The notes beneath the pieces were generated by a model. The model was not told the DNA's origin. It saw only the letters and a program-made list of their open reading frames with translations, and made no database searches. Shown piece after piece: positions 7,718 to 14,859 of a DNA stretch of 19,890 nt (within the stretch, counting starts at the first letter, position 1; every line of letters starts with the position of its first letter). The stretch is taken from NCBI GenBank assembly GCA_036401755.1, contig DASWUD010000253.1, forward strand, positions 1 to 19,890. The letters run 5' to 3'. Made by a program: the position numbers and the translations under genes. Source of the stretch: DASWUD01 sp036401755 (GTDB lineage Bacteria; Pseudomonadota; Gammaproteobacteria; Thiohalomonadales; Thiohalomonadaceae).

Positions 7718-7743
7718 AAAAACCCGCCCTCCGGCGGGTTTTT
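7718..7743 (+). terminator. Intrinsic terminator after amrS/outer-membrane gene
   Basis: A perfect 11-bp stem, AAAAACCCGCC at 7718-7728 with 7733-7743, closes a CTCC loop and runs straight into a T-rich tail (TTTTT, then GCTTTTT). The run of A before it means it could also act on the other strand, but there is no leftward gene to end here. Confidence 0.9.
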
Positions 7744-7784
7744 GCTTTTTATGCCGCAACGATCCCGCAGCGGCGCCCTGCGGG

Positions 7785-7790
7785 TATAAT
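7785..7790 (+). promoter_or_regulatory. Candidate -10 box for the mogA operon
   Basis: A perfect TATAAT lies 33 bases before the mogA ATG and directly after the preceding terminator, where a new transcription unit must begin. No good -35 is present at normal spacing, so an activator may be needed or the match may be chance. Confidence 0.45.
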
Positions 7791-7822
7791 CACCCCTCTT
7801 CTGGCTGGGTGAAGCATGCAAC

Positions 7823-8383
7823 ATGAGTGATGAGAAGGTACGTATCGGCATTGTCACCGTCTCCGACCGTGCCAGCCGCGGGGTTTACGAAGATCTGGGC
7901 GGCCCGGCCATCCGTGAGTGGCTGAGCAAGGCGCTCCAAACCCCGTGGGAAGCGGTGGCGCGCCTGGTGCCCGATGAGCAGGTGCAGGTGGAGGCGGTGC
8001 TGCGCGAGTTGTGCGACGTGGAGCAGTGCTGTCTGGTGGTGACCACCGGCAGTACCGGTCCGGCGCTGCGCGACATCGTGCCCGAGGCGACCGAGGCGGT
8101 GTGCGACAAGATGATGCCGGGCTTTGGCGAGCTGATGCGTTTTGAGTCGCTGAAGTTCGTGCCCACTGCGATCCTGTCGCGCCAGACCGCCGGCATCCGC
8201 GGCCGTTCGCTCATCATCAATCTGCCGGGCAAGCCCTCGGCCATTGCCGACTGCCTGAACGCCGTGTTTCCCGCCGTGCCCTACTGCATCGATCTCATCG
8301 AGGGGCCTTATCTGGAGACCCATGCCGAGTTCGTGAAGGCCTTCCGTCCAGCCCACGCCAAAAAGCCGGTGGGCACGCCATGA
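7823..8383 (+). CDS. mogA: Molybdopterin adenylyltransferase MogA
   Basis: MogA adenylylates molybdopterin before molybdate insertion in molybdenum cofactor synthesis. The 186-residue protein starts RIGIVTVSDRASRGVYEDLGG and carries the MPT-binding TTGSTGPALRD at 74-84, then PEATEAV, MPGFGELMR, PTAILSRQTAGIRG and NLPGKPSAI, ending in VPYCIDLIEGPYLE, very close to enterobacterial MogA. Compared with that protein it lacks a short insert just before VPYC. The ribosome site before ATG 7823 is weak. Its last codons overlap the prmB start (ATGA at 8380-8383), so the two are translationally coupled. No other Mo-cofactor genes are in this window. Confidence 0.94.
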   Translation: MSDEKVRIGIVTVSDRASRGVYEDLGGPAIREWLSKALQTPWEAVARLVPDEQVQVEAVLRELCDVEQCCLVVTTGSTGPALRDIVPEATEAVCDKMMPGFGELMRFESLKFVPTAILSRQTAGIRGRSLIINLPGKPSAIADCLNAVFPAVPYCIDLIEGPYLETHAEFVKAFRPAHAKKPVGTP

Positions 8384-9318
8384 CCATGCAGGCGGCTATC
8401 GACGAGGCAGTGCGCGATCTGCGGACCCTGCGCGATTTCATCCGCTGGGGCATGAGCCGTTTCAACGAGGCCGGCCTCTACTACGGCCATGGCACCGACA
8501 ACGCCTTCGACGAGGCGATCTATCTGGTGCAGTTCGCCCTCCATCTGCCGCTCAAGGTGGATGACGCACTGCTCGATACCCGCCTCACCCTGAGCGAGCG
8601 TGAAGCCGTGGCACAATTGCTGGCGCGCCGCTTCAGCGAACGCAAACCGGCCCCCTATCTGACCCATGAGGCGTGGTTCGCCGGCCTGCCGTTCTACGTG
8701 GATGAGCGGGTACTGATCCCGCGTTCGCCCATCGCCGAGTTGATCGAAAAACATTTCCAGCCGTGGATCGAGCCCGAACGGGTCGAAGCGATCCTCGACC
8801 TCTGCACCGGCAGCGGTTGCATCGCCATCGCCTGTGCCGAGGCCTTTCCGCAAGCCCGGGTCGATGGCGCCGATCTCTCCCGTGATGCACTGGCGGTGGC
8901 GGCGCTCAATGTGGAACGGTTCGAGCTGCAGGAGCAGGTGGAGCTGGTGCACTCCGATCTCTTCTCCGGCTTGCAGGGACGCCACTACGACATCATCGTT
9001 AGCAATCCGCCCTATGTGGATGCGCTGGATATGGCGAACCTGCCCGACGAGTATCGCCATGAGCCGGAGCTGGCGCTCGCCGCCGGTCCCAGCGGGCTCG
9101 ACCTGGTGCTGACCCTCCTGCACGAGGCGGATGCTCATCTCAAACCGGGCGGTATCCTGGTGGTGGAGGTGGGCAATAGCCAGCAGGCGCTGGAGGAGTT
9201 GCTGCCGGAAGTGCCGTTCGTCTGGCTCGATTTCGAGCGCGGCGGCCACGGCATATTTTTACTGACCGCCGAGCAGGTGCATGAATATCACGAGCGGTTT
9301 TGGCAGGCCGGTGTTTGA
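8380..9318 (+). CDS. prmB: Ribosomal protein L3 N5-glutamine methyltransferase PrmB
   Basis: PrmB methylates a glutamine of ribosomal protein L3 using SAM during 50S assembly. The 312-residue protein has the family's helical N-terminal domain (to about residue 105), then the Rossmann methyltransferase fold. SAM motif I is DLCTGSGCIAI at 140-150, an acidic GADLS follows strand 2, and the NPPY substrate-glutamine motif is at 209-212. The segment NPPYVDALDMANLPDEY separates PrmB from its relative PrmC. The start overlaps the mogA stop by four bases. A second ATG at 8386 is also possible. The TGA stop lies inside an FNR-like box (9315-9328). Confidence 0.94.
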   Translation: MTMQAAIDEAVRDLRTLRDFIRWGMSRFNEAGLYYGHGTDNAFDEAIYLVQFALHLPLKVDDALLDTRLTLSEREAVAQLLARRFSERKPAPYLTHEAWFAGLPFYVDERVLIPRSPIAELIEKHFQPWIEPERVEAILDLCTGSGCIAIACAEAFPQARVDGADLSRDALAVAALNVERFELQEQVELVHSDLFSGLQGRHYDIIVSNPPYVDALDMANLPDEYRHEPELALAAGPSGLDLVLTLLHEADAHLKPGGILVVEVGNSQQALEELLPEVPFVWLDFERGGHGIFLLTAEQVHEYHERFWQAGV

Positions 9319-9328
9319 AGATAATCAA
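9315..9328 (+). promoter_or_regulatory. FNR/Anr-type box upstream of the unknown gene and hemN
   Basis: TTGAA-GATA-ATCAA matches the FNR consensus TTGAT-N4-ATCAA at 9 of 10 defined positions. It overlaps the prmB stop codon and precedes the 104-residue gene and hemN. Oxygen-responsive control is known for hemN in several gammaproteobacteria. If it sits at the usual -41.5 activation position, the start would be near base 9363, inside the first codons of the small gene; this would suit a transcript for hemN or starting from a later codon. Confidence 0.5.
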
Positions 9329-9351
9329 TTGAAGTTGGAGTCGCGATTGTC

Positions 9352-9666
9352 ATGCTGAATATGAGACCGAAGAGTCCAGAGGCTTTTGTGCAGATGGTCG
9401 AACAGGCCATCATCGAGGTGGATGAGCTGCTGTCGTGCTACGAGTACGACATGGAGGATGTGGGCAAACACCTTGAATATCTGGAGCCCCTGGTGCAGGG
9501 GCTGCGCCGGCTGCGCGCCGCGATGGCGGATGGCAGTTATGTGTTCGCTAATGAAGACCTCTCCTTCATGCCGCTGGTGGTGAAGCATCGTTCGCAGTTG
9601 CCCTTTTCGGAGCTGCTGGTCACCATCAACGAAACCCACCGTAACGGCCTCGCCGTCGACGAGTGA
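9352..9666 (+). CDS. Conserved-looking small protein of unknown function
   Basis: I do not recognise this 104-residue protein. It is acidic and mostly helical by composition: a first helix AFVQMVEQAIIEVDELLSCY, a second EDVGKHLEYLEPLVQGLRRL, then a segment around FANEDLSFMPLVV and a final helical part. There is no signal peptide, membrane segment or recognisable motif; Cys29 is the only cysteine. The start at ATG 9352 has GGAG eleven bases upstream, and a second in-frame ATG (9361) is possible. It is real by its codon use and tight place between prmB (33 bases) and hemN (23 bases). Its position suggests a link to hemN or anaerobic metabolism, but this is inference. Confidence 0.8.
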   Translation: MLNMRPKSPEAFVQMVEQAIIEVDELLSCYEYDMEDVGKHLEYLEPLVQGLRRLRAAMADGSYVFANEDLSFMPLVVKHRSQLPFSELLVTINETHRNGLAVDE

Positions 9667-9689
9667 ACATCAACGCCTAGGACAGATCC

Positions 9690-11072
9690 ATGCAGCAGAC
9701 CCTGGTTTTCGATCTCGAACTGATCAAGCGCTACGACAAGTCGGGACCGCGCTACACCTCCTATCCCACCGCGGTGCAATTTCACAGCGGCTTCGGCGAG
9801 GCCGACTACCGGGCATGGGCCGAGCGCAGTAACGCCAGCGGCCGGCCACTGTCGCTCTATTTCCACATCCCATTCTGCGACACCGTCTGTTACTACTGCG
9901 GCTGCAACAAGGTGGTGACCAAGGATCGTACGCGTGCCGCCCCCTATCTGCAGCGCTTGCACCGCGAGCTGGAGATGCAGGGGGCGCTGTTCGATCGTAA
10001 CCGTACCGTCGATCAGCTGCACTGGGGCGGCGGCACCCCCACCTTCATCAGCCACGATGAGATGCGCGCGCTGATGGCCAAGACGCGCGAATGCTTCAAC
10101 CTGCGCAGCGACGACAGCGGCGAATACTCCATCGAGATCGATCCGCGCGAAGTGAAGGTGGATACCATCGCGCTGCTGCGCGAGCTGGGTTTCAACCGCA
10201 TGAGCCTCGGCGTGCAGGATTTCGAGGAGAACGTGCAGGTGGCGGTCAACCGCATCCAGTCGAAGGAGCAGACCCTCGCGGCACTTGAGGCGGCGCGTCG
10301 TGAAGGGTTCAAGTCGATCAGCATCGACCTCATCTATGGCCTGCCGTTCCAGAGCGTGGAGAGCTTTGGCCGCACCCTCGACGCGATCCTTGCCATCTCG
10401 CCCGATCGCCTCTCGGTGTTCAACTACGCCCATTTGCCGGAGCTGTTCAAGCCGCAGCGGCGCATCAACGCCGGGGATCTGCCGTCGCCGCAGGAGAAGC
10501 TCAATATCCTGCAGATGACCATCGAGAAGCTGACGGCGTCCGGTTATGTCTATATCGGCATGGACCACTTCGCCAAGCCGCAGGATGAGCTGGCGGTGGC
10601 GCAACGCAGCGGCACCCTCTATCGCAATTTCCAGGGCTACTCGACCCACGCCGATTGTGATCTGATCGGCCTGGGCAGCACCTCCATCGGCCAGGTGGGC
10701 AACAGCTACAGCCAGAACCTGAAGGAGCTGGAGGAGTACTACGCCGCCATCGATGCGGGCCATCTGCCGGTGTTTCGCGGTGTCGAGCTGAACAGTGACG
10801 ACCTGCTGCGCCGTGAGGTGATCACCCAACTCATCTGCCACTTCGAGCTGGATACGGCAAAGCTCGCCCAGCGCTTCGCCGTCGATTTCGACAGCTATTT
10901 CGCAGTGGAACTAGCGGAGTTGCAGGGGATGGAGAGCGATGGCCTGGTGGCCCTCTCGCCGGGAAGGATCGAGGTGCAACCGGCCGGCAAGCTGCTGATC
11001 CGCAACATCTGCATGGTCTTCGATCGCTATCTGCGCGAGAAGAGCGGGCAACGGTTTTCCAAGGTGATTTGA
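9690..11072 (+). CDS. hemN: Oxygen-independent coproporphyrinogen III oxidase HemN
   Basis: HemN decarboxylates coproporphyrinogen III to protoporphyrinogen IX without oxygen, as a cytoplasmic radical SAM enzyme. The 460-residue length is typical. The cluster motif is Cys63, Cys67, Cys70 with the extra Cys72 (PFCDTVCYYCGC), the pattern of true HemN rather than HemW. The N-terminal trip-wire region RYDKSGPRYTSYPTAVQF and the WGGGTPTF SAM-binding segment are intact. Further support comes from GVQDFEENVQVAVNR and the HFAKPQDELA loop. AGGA lies seven bases before ATG 9690. It probably shares a transcript with the small gene upstream, under the FNR-like box. It ends seven bases before the stop of the convergent GGDEF gene. 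Confidence 0.97.
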   Translation: MQQTLVFDLELIKRYDKSGPRYTSYPTAVQFHSGFGEADYRAWAERSNASGRPLSLYFHIPFCDTVCYYCGCNKVVTKDRTRAAPYLQRLHRELEMQGALFDRNRTVDQLHWGGGTPTFISHDEMRALMAKTRECFNLRSDDSGEYSIEIDPREVKVDTIALLRELGFNRMSLGVQDFEENVQVAVNRIQSKEQTLAALEAARREGFKSISIDLIYGLPFQSVESFGRTLDAILAISPDRLSVFNYAHLPELFKPQRRINAGDLPSPQEKLNILQMTIEKLTASGYVYIGMDHFAKPQDELAVAQRSGTLYRNFQGYSTHADCDLIGLGSTSIGQVGNSYSQNLKELEEYYAAIDAGHLPVFRGVELNSDDLLRREVITQLICHFELDTAKLAQRFAVDFDSYFAVELAELQGMESDGLVALSPGRIEVQPAGKLLIRNICMVFDRYLREKSGQRFSKVI

Positions 11073-11086
11073 CGCCTGCTCAGGCG
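11073..11086. terminator. Small hairpin at the hemN / GGDEF-gene convergence
   Basis: CGCCTG at 11073-11078 is complementary to CAGGCG at 11081-11086 and fills the gap between the two convergent stop codons. There is no T tract, so it is at best a weak bidirectional end. Confidence 0.3.
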
Positions 11087-13467
11087 CGACTGTGGCCGGT
11101 GTCACTGCCGTACAGTTCGCGCGGCTGATCGCTGATCAGCAGAGCGATAGCCGGCTGTGGCTTGTCGATACCGTTTCCGCTGAGATAATCAACGCCGATC
11201 TCGGTCAACTGCTCGATCAACGGCCCGCTCTGAATATCCATGGCGATGACGCGCATACCCATGCTGTGGGCCATGCGCACAATGGCTTCCAGCCGGATGC
11301 TCTGGATCGGATCTTCCAGAGCCTCATGAACGAAATCCCCTGCAATCCTCACATAGTCAAAGGGGATGTTGCGCAGAGTATCGAGGGCGCCGATGCTTTC
11401 TCCCGTGCCGTTTAGTGCGATCCGAAATCCCCTCTCCTTTAAGGCGAGCGCGGTGGGGTAGGCCTGTGAGCCCGCGGTGAGGAGATACCCTTCCGGGATC
11501 TCCAGACAGAGCTGAGCAGTCGATACTCCGCGTTGCTGTGCCATGGCTGCGATCTCCGTGGCAAAAGTCGTGTCTTGCAACGAGCTTGCCGTGAGCGGCA
11601 CCGCATGGATGGCGAGTTCGTCCTCGCGCAACTGAGCCAGCACCAGGGCATTCTCCACCGCCCAGCGATCGAGGCGGGGGGCGAGGCCATGACGTTCGGC
11701 TTGCGGCAGCAGAGGGGCGAGAGGAAGGTGTTGCCACCCCTGCTCTTTGATGCGCACCTGCAGGTCGTAACAGTGCAGGTCGGGTATAGTGGGAAGCAGC
11801 GTCACGGGTTTCTGGTAGTAGTGAATCAGGCCGTCGCGCTCCAGGGCCTCACGGATACGCGCGGGTCGCGACTCTTCATCACGCTCGCCGCGGTCGCTGC
11901 TGAGATAGAGATGGACCCGGTTGCGCCCGCCATCCTTGGCCGCATAACAGGCGGCATCGGCGGCGGCGAGCAGTTCCGGCAGGTTCTGCCAGCGGTCGTC
12001 GATGGCTACCATGCCGATGCTGGCACCGATCTGGAAACTTTGCCCCTTCCAGATGAAGCGATAGCGGTAGACCGCCTCGCGGATCTCCTCGGTGATCTTC
12101 ATGGCGCGCTCGATCGGGCAATTTTCCAGCAGCAGTCCGAACTCGTCGCCGCCGATGCGTGCCAACAGGTCGTCGTTGCGCACCCTGTGCTTGAACAGGG
12201 TGACCAGCTGTTTCAACAATTCGTCACCGGCGGCATGCCCACAGGTGTCATTGACGATCTTGAAGCGGTCGAGGTCGAGATAGCAGAGCACATGCTCACC
12301 ATGCTCTGTTTCGCCCTGGCGGAGCAATGACTCGACATGGCGCTCGAATTCGCGCCGGTTGATCAGGTTGGTGAGCGGGTCGTGGCTTGCCTGGTGGGAG
12401 AGGTGATGGGTCATCTCGCGCAGTTCGCTCTCGTCGCGGAACACCGTGACATAGCCTCCGATGGTACCGTTCTCGTGGTGTATGGCGGAGGTAGTGAAAT
12501 CCACCGCCAGGGTCAAACTGTCGCGACGCTGCAGCAAGCAGTGGTGATGTGGATCGGTGATGCGCGACTCATTAATGAGCGCCTCGAGCGAGGTGGCGAC
12601 AGGCATTTCATTAGTGGCGTTGATGACATGGAAGACATCGAAGATGTTTACACCCTTGGCCTCTTGTTGGCTCCAGCCGGTGAACTGTTCGGCGACAGGA
12701 TTGAGGTATTCGATGAAGCCATGACTGTCGGTGGCGATGACGCCATCACCGATGGAGTTGAGGGTAACCCGCAACTTGTCCTTTTCGTCGTAGAGTGCCT
12801 GTGCAGCATGTCGCATCACCCTGAACACCTTGATGGCGATGGAGAGCAGCAGCATGACGGCGATACCCCCCAGAACAATGAGCAGCATGCGGGCTTTTCG
12901 GTAGGAGTCCTCCCCATGTTGGAGCGCCTCTTTGATCGAGGCTTCCTGATACTCTTCAAGATCCCGCAGTACCGCCAGCGCCTGTTGCTGGATGGGGATC
13001 ACCTCGTGCAGCAGGAGTTGACGGGCACCCTCCATCTCGTTTTCCAGAATGAGCGACATCGCATCACGCTGCGCCGGGCCGGCACGGCTGGCCAGTGCGG
13101 CGTGGCTGGACATGAGCTGTTGTTCCGAGAGGTCGAGTGGCAATTTCATGAACTGGTCGCGCGCCGCGGTGAACTTGACACCATGCTGATCGATCTTGAT
13201 TGACTCGTTATCACGCTCGAAGGGATCGTCGAGCAGCAGCATGTGTTGCAGGCTGAAGACGCGTTCGCGGGTGGAGGCGTGCATCTGCTTCACCAGATTT
13301 TTCTTGGTGTTGTGCACCGCAACGATGTCACGCAGCTGCTCCTGGATGGTGGACATATAGCCAAGCGAGGCCACTGACAACAGCGTCATCAGCAACCAGA
13401 TGGCGATATAGCCGGCGATGAGGGCGTGGCGGCCTTGTTCCCGGTGGAGAGTAGTCTGTGGTGTCAA
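11080..13467 (-). CDS. Membrane PAS-GGDEF-EAL protein; active-looking cyclase, degenerate phosphodiesterase
   Basis: A 795-residue c-di-GMP signalling protein. Transmembrane helices at about 14-37 and 192-216 bracket a periplasmic helical sensor domain of about 150 residues. A PAS domain follows (about 230-345), then a GGDEF domain with intact GGDEF at 439-443 and an RxxD product-inhibition site at 430-433, so diguanylate cyclase activity is expected. The EAL-like domain (about 540-780) lacks nearly every catalytic residue: EAL is DLQ (568-570), the NLS asparagine is Pro624, DDFGTG is reduced to NGTG (686-689), the KID block is RIA (707-709), and the final catalytic Glu is replaced near 743. 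Only E656-x-x-E659 remains. The start is a TTG with no good ribosome site, and an in-frame stop lies just upstream, so the 5' end is uncertain. Confidence 0.9.
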   Translation of the reverse strand: MTPQTTLHREQGRHALIAGYIAIWLLMTLLSVASLGYMSTIQEQLRDIVAVHNTKKNLVKQMHASTRERVFSLQHMLLLDDPFERDNESIKIDQHGVKFTAARDQFMKLPLDLSEQQLMSSHAALASRAGPAQRDAMSLILENEMEGARQLLLHEVIPIQQQALAVLRDLEEYQEASIKEALQHGEDSYRKARMLLIVLGGIAVMLLLSIAIKVFRVMRHAAQALYDEKDKLRVTLNSIGDGVIATDSHGFIEYLNPVAEQFTGWSQQEAKGVNIFDVFHVINATNEMPVATSLEALINESRITDPHHHCLLQRRDSLTLAVDFTTSAIHHENGTIGGYVTVFRDESELREMTHHLSHQASHDPLTNLINRREFERHVESLLRQGETEHGEHVLCYLDLDRFKIVNDTCGHAAGDELLKQLVTLFKHRVRNDDLLARIGGDEFGLLLENCPIERAMKITEEIREAVYRYRFIWKGQSFQIGASIGMVAIDDRWQNLPELLAAADAACYAAKDGGRNRVHLYLSSDRGERDEESRPARIREALERDGLIHYYQKPVTLLPTIPDLHCYDLQVRIKEQGWQHLPLAPLLPQAERHGLAPRLDRWAVENALVLAQLREDELAIHAVPLTASSLQDTTFATEIAAMAQQRGVSTAQLCLEIPEGYLLTAGSQAYPTALALKERGFRIALNGTGESIGALDTLRNIPFDYVRIAGDFVHEALEDPIQSIRLEAIVRMAHSMGMRVIAMDIQSGPLIEQLTEIGVDYLSGNGIDKPQPAIALLISDQPRELYGSDTGHSRA

Positions 13468-13515
13468 AGGTTACGCATCCATGAGTATCGATTTATTTTG
13501 TCTAATAATTTCCCT

Positions 13516-13521
13516 TATACT
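13516..13521 (+). promoter_or_regulatory. Possible -10 box before the aroC leader hairpin
   Basis: TATACT in an AT-rich stretch of the divergent gap matches TATAAT at five of six positions. No convincing -35 exists at 16-18 bases. A start about seven bases on would place the hairpin at 13533-13550 at the very front of the transcript. Confidence 0.3.
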
Positions 13522-13532
13522 ATCGCAAATGC

Positions 13533-13555
13533 AGGAGGTTTTTACCTCCTTTTTT
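13533..13555 (+). terminator. Terminator-like hairpin in the aroC 5' region
   Basis: AGGAGGT at 13533-13539 pairs perfectly with ACCTCCT at 13544-13550 around a TTTT loop and is followed by TTTTT, the form of a short intrinsic terminator reading toward aroC. No gene ends here: the GGDEF gene starts leftward at 13467 and aroC starts rightward at 13599. It may be an attenuator or an insulator. Its left arm is also a perfect Shine-Dalgarno sequence, but no start codon lies at proper spacing. Confidence 0.6.
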
Positions 13556-13598
13556 CTGGTGAAATGCCTACAAATTCAGAGCCAGCGGTGAAGCAGAC

Positions 13599-14696
13599 AT
13601 GTCAGGAAACACTATCGGAACACTCTTCACTGTTACCACCTTCGGCGAGAGCCATGGCCCGGCATTGGGCGCTGTTGTCGATGGCTGTCCACCCGGCCTG
13701 GAGCTGAGTGAAGCCGATCTACAGCGCGATCTGGACCGGCGCAAGCCGGGCACCTCGCGTCACACCACCCAGCGCCGCGAGGAGGATCAGGTACGCATCC
13801 TCTCCGGCGTGTTCGAGGGGAAGACCACCGGCACCCCAATCGGGTTACTCATCGAGAACACCGATCAGCGCTCCAAAGACTACTCCGACATCATGGCCAA
13901 GTTCCGCCCCGGCCATGCCGATTACACCTATCAGCAGAAGTATGGTATCCGCGACTATCGTGGCGGCGGCCGTTCCTCGGCGCGTGAAACGGCGATGCGC
14001 GTGGCGGCAGGCGGCATCGCCAAGAAGTATCTGCGCACTCTCGGCATTGAGATCCGCGGCTATTTGTCGCAGCTCGGCCCGATCCGCGCCGCGACGTTCG
14101 ATTGGGCGCAGGTGGAGCAGAACGCTTTCTTCTTTCCCGATGCCAGCAAGCTTGAAGAGCTGGAGAGCTACATGGATGCGCTGCGCAAGGAGGGCAACTC
14201 CATTGGTGCGCGCGTCAATGTGGTCGCCACCGGCGTACCACCGGGACTCGGTGAGCCGGTCTTCGATCGGCTCGATGCTGATCTCGCCCATGCCCTGATG
14301 AGCATCAACGCCGTAAAGGGGGTCGAGATCGGCGCCGGTTTTGCCAGTGTCGAGCAGAAGGGGAGCGAACACCGCGACGAGATGACACCGCAGGGATTTT
14401 TGAGCAACAACGCGGGCGGCATCCTCGGTGGCATCTCCAGCGGCCAGGAGATCGTTGCCTCCATCGCCTTGAAACCTACCTCCAGTCTGCGCATCCCTGG
14501 CCGCAGCATCGATCTCGACGGTAATCCAGTCGAGGTGATCACCACCGGCCGCCACGACCCCTGTGTCGGCATCCGTGCCACTCCGATCGCCGAAGCGATG
14601 ATGGCGATCGTGCTGATGGATCACCTGCTGCGCCACCGTGCGCAGAATTTCGATGTGCGGTCGCGCACGCCGATCATTCCCGGCGCAGTACAATAA
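13599..14696 (+). CDS. aroC: Chorismate synthase
   Basis: AroC makes chorismate from EPSP with reduced FMN, the last shikimate-pathway step, and feeds aromatic amino acids, folate and quinones. The 365-residue protein is full length. It carries GESHG at residues 16-20 with the active-site His19, KPGTSRHTTQRREEDQV, FRPGHADYTYQQKYGIRDYRGGGRSSARETA, and the C-terminal GRHDPCVGIRATPIAEAM. The start ATG at 13599 has a weak ribosome site. The gene is divergent from the GGDEF-EAL gene. A terminator-like hairpin 44 bases upstream of the ATG could affect its expression. It is followed by an inverted-repeat element, not by an obvious terminator. Confidence 0.97.
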   Translation: MSGNTIGTLFTVTTFGESHGPALGAVVDGCPPGLELSEADLQRDLDRRKPGTSRHTTQRREEDQVRILSGVFEGKTTGTPIGLLIENTDQRSKDYSDIMAKFRPGHADYTYQQKYGIRDYRGGGRSSARETAMRVAAGGIAKKYLRTLGIEIRGYLSQLGPIRAATFDWAQVEQNAFFFPDASKLEELESYMDALRKEGNSIGARVNVVATGVPPGLGEPVFDRLDADLAHALMSINAVKGVEIGAGFASVEQKGSEHRDEMTPQGFLSNNAGGILGGISSGQEIVASIALKPTSSLRIPGRSIDLDGNPVEVITTGRHDPCVGIRATPIAEAMMAIVLMDHLLRHRAQNFDVRSRTPIIPGAVQ

Positions 14697-14706
14697 CAAA
14701 CAGAGG

Positions 14707-14834
14707 AACCGCAAAGGACGCAAAGTACAAAAGGGGGGAGTGATGCTGAAGGTTGAGTCAGGCCACCCATGGTTGCATGACACTCCTTAAGCAGGCGTTT
14801 ATTAATTGTTTTAACCTTTGCGACCTTGGCGGTT
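14707..14834. repeat. Imperfect inverted-repeat pair, possible miniature mobile element
   Basis: The 19-base arm AACCGCAAAGGACGCAAAG (14707-14725) returns in inverted form at 14816-14834 with two mismatches, and weaker pairing continues inward for a few bases. About 90 bases lie between the arms, with no ORF. From memory, arms of this kind are found between genes in several bacterial genomes. It fills the aroC-MFS gap and ends 25 bases before the MFS start, so it may carry that gene's promoter region. Confidence 0.55.
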
Positions 14835-14859
14835 AATGCTTTGGTTATGAATTACCGGT

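Noticed and set aside
8308..9249. 313-codon open frame on the minus strand
   Set aside because: It lies antisense to prmB and the end of mogA, both firmly identified, and resembles no family.
9537..10841. 434-codon open frame on the minus strand
   Set aside because: It is antisense to hemN, which has clear catalytic motifs; the repetitive hydrophobic and His/Gln/Val-rich product is typical of a GC-rich shadow frame.
11533..13203. Two long plus-strand frames (11533-12330 and 12337-13203)
   Set aside because: Both are shadows of the GGDEF-EAL gene, which has continuous domains across the whole stretch.
13564..13707. Short ORF starting at ATG 13564 and running into aroC in another frame
   Set aside because: There is no proper ribosome site before it and its second half is a shadow of aroC; a leader-peptide role is conceivable but unsupported.
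13845..14783. 312-codon open frame on the minus strand
   Set aside because: It is antisense to aroC; the composition mirrors the codon bias of the real gene.
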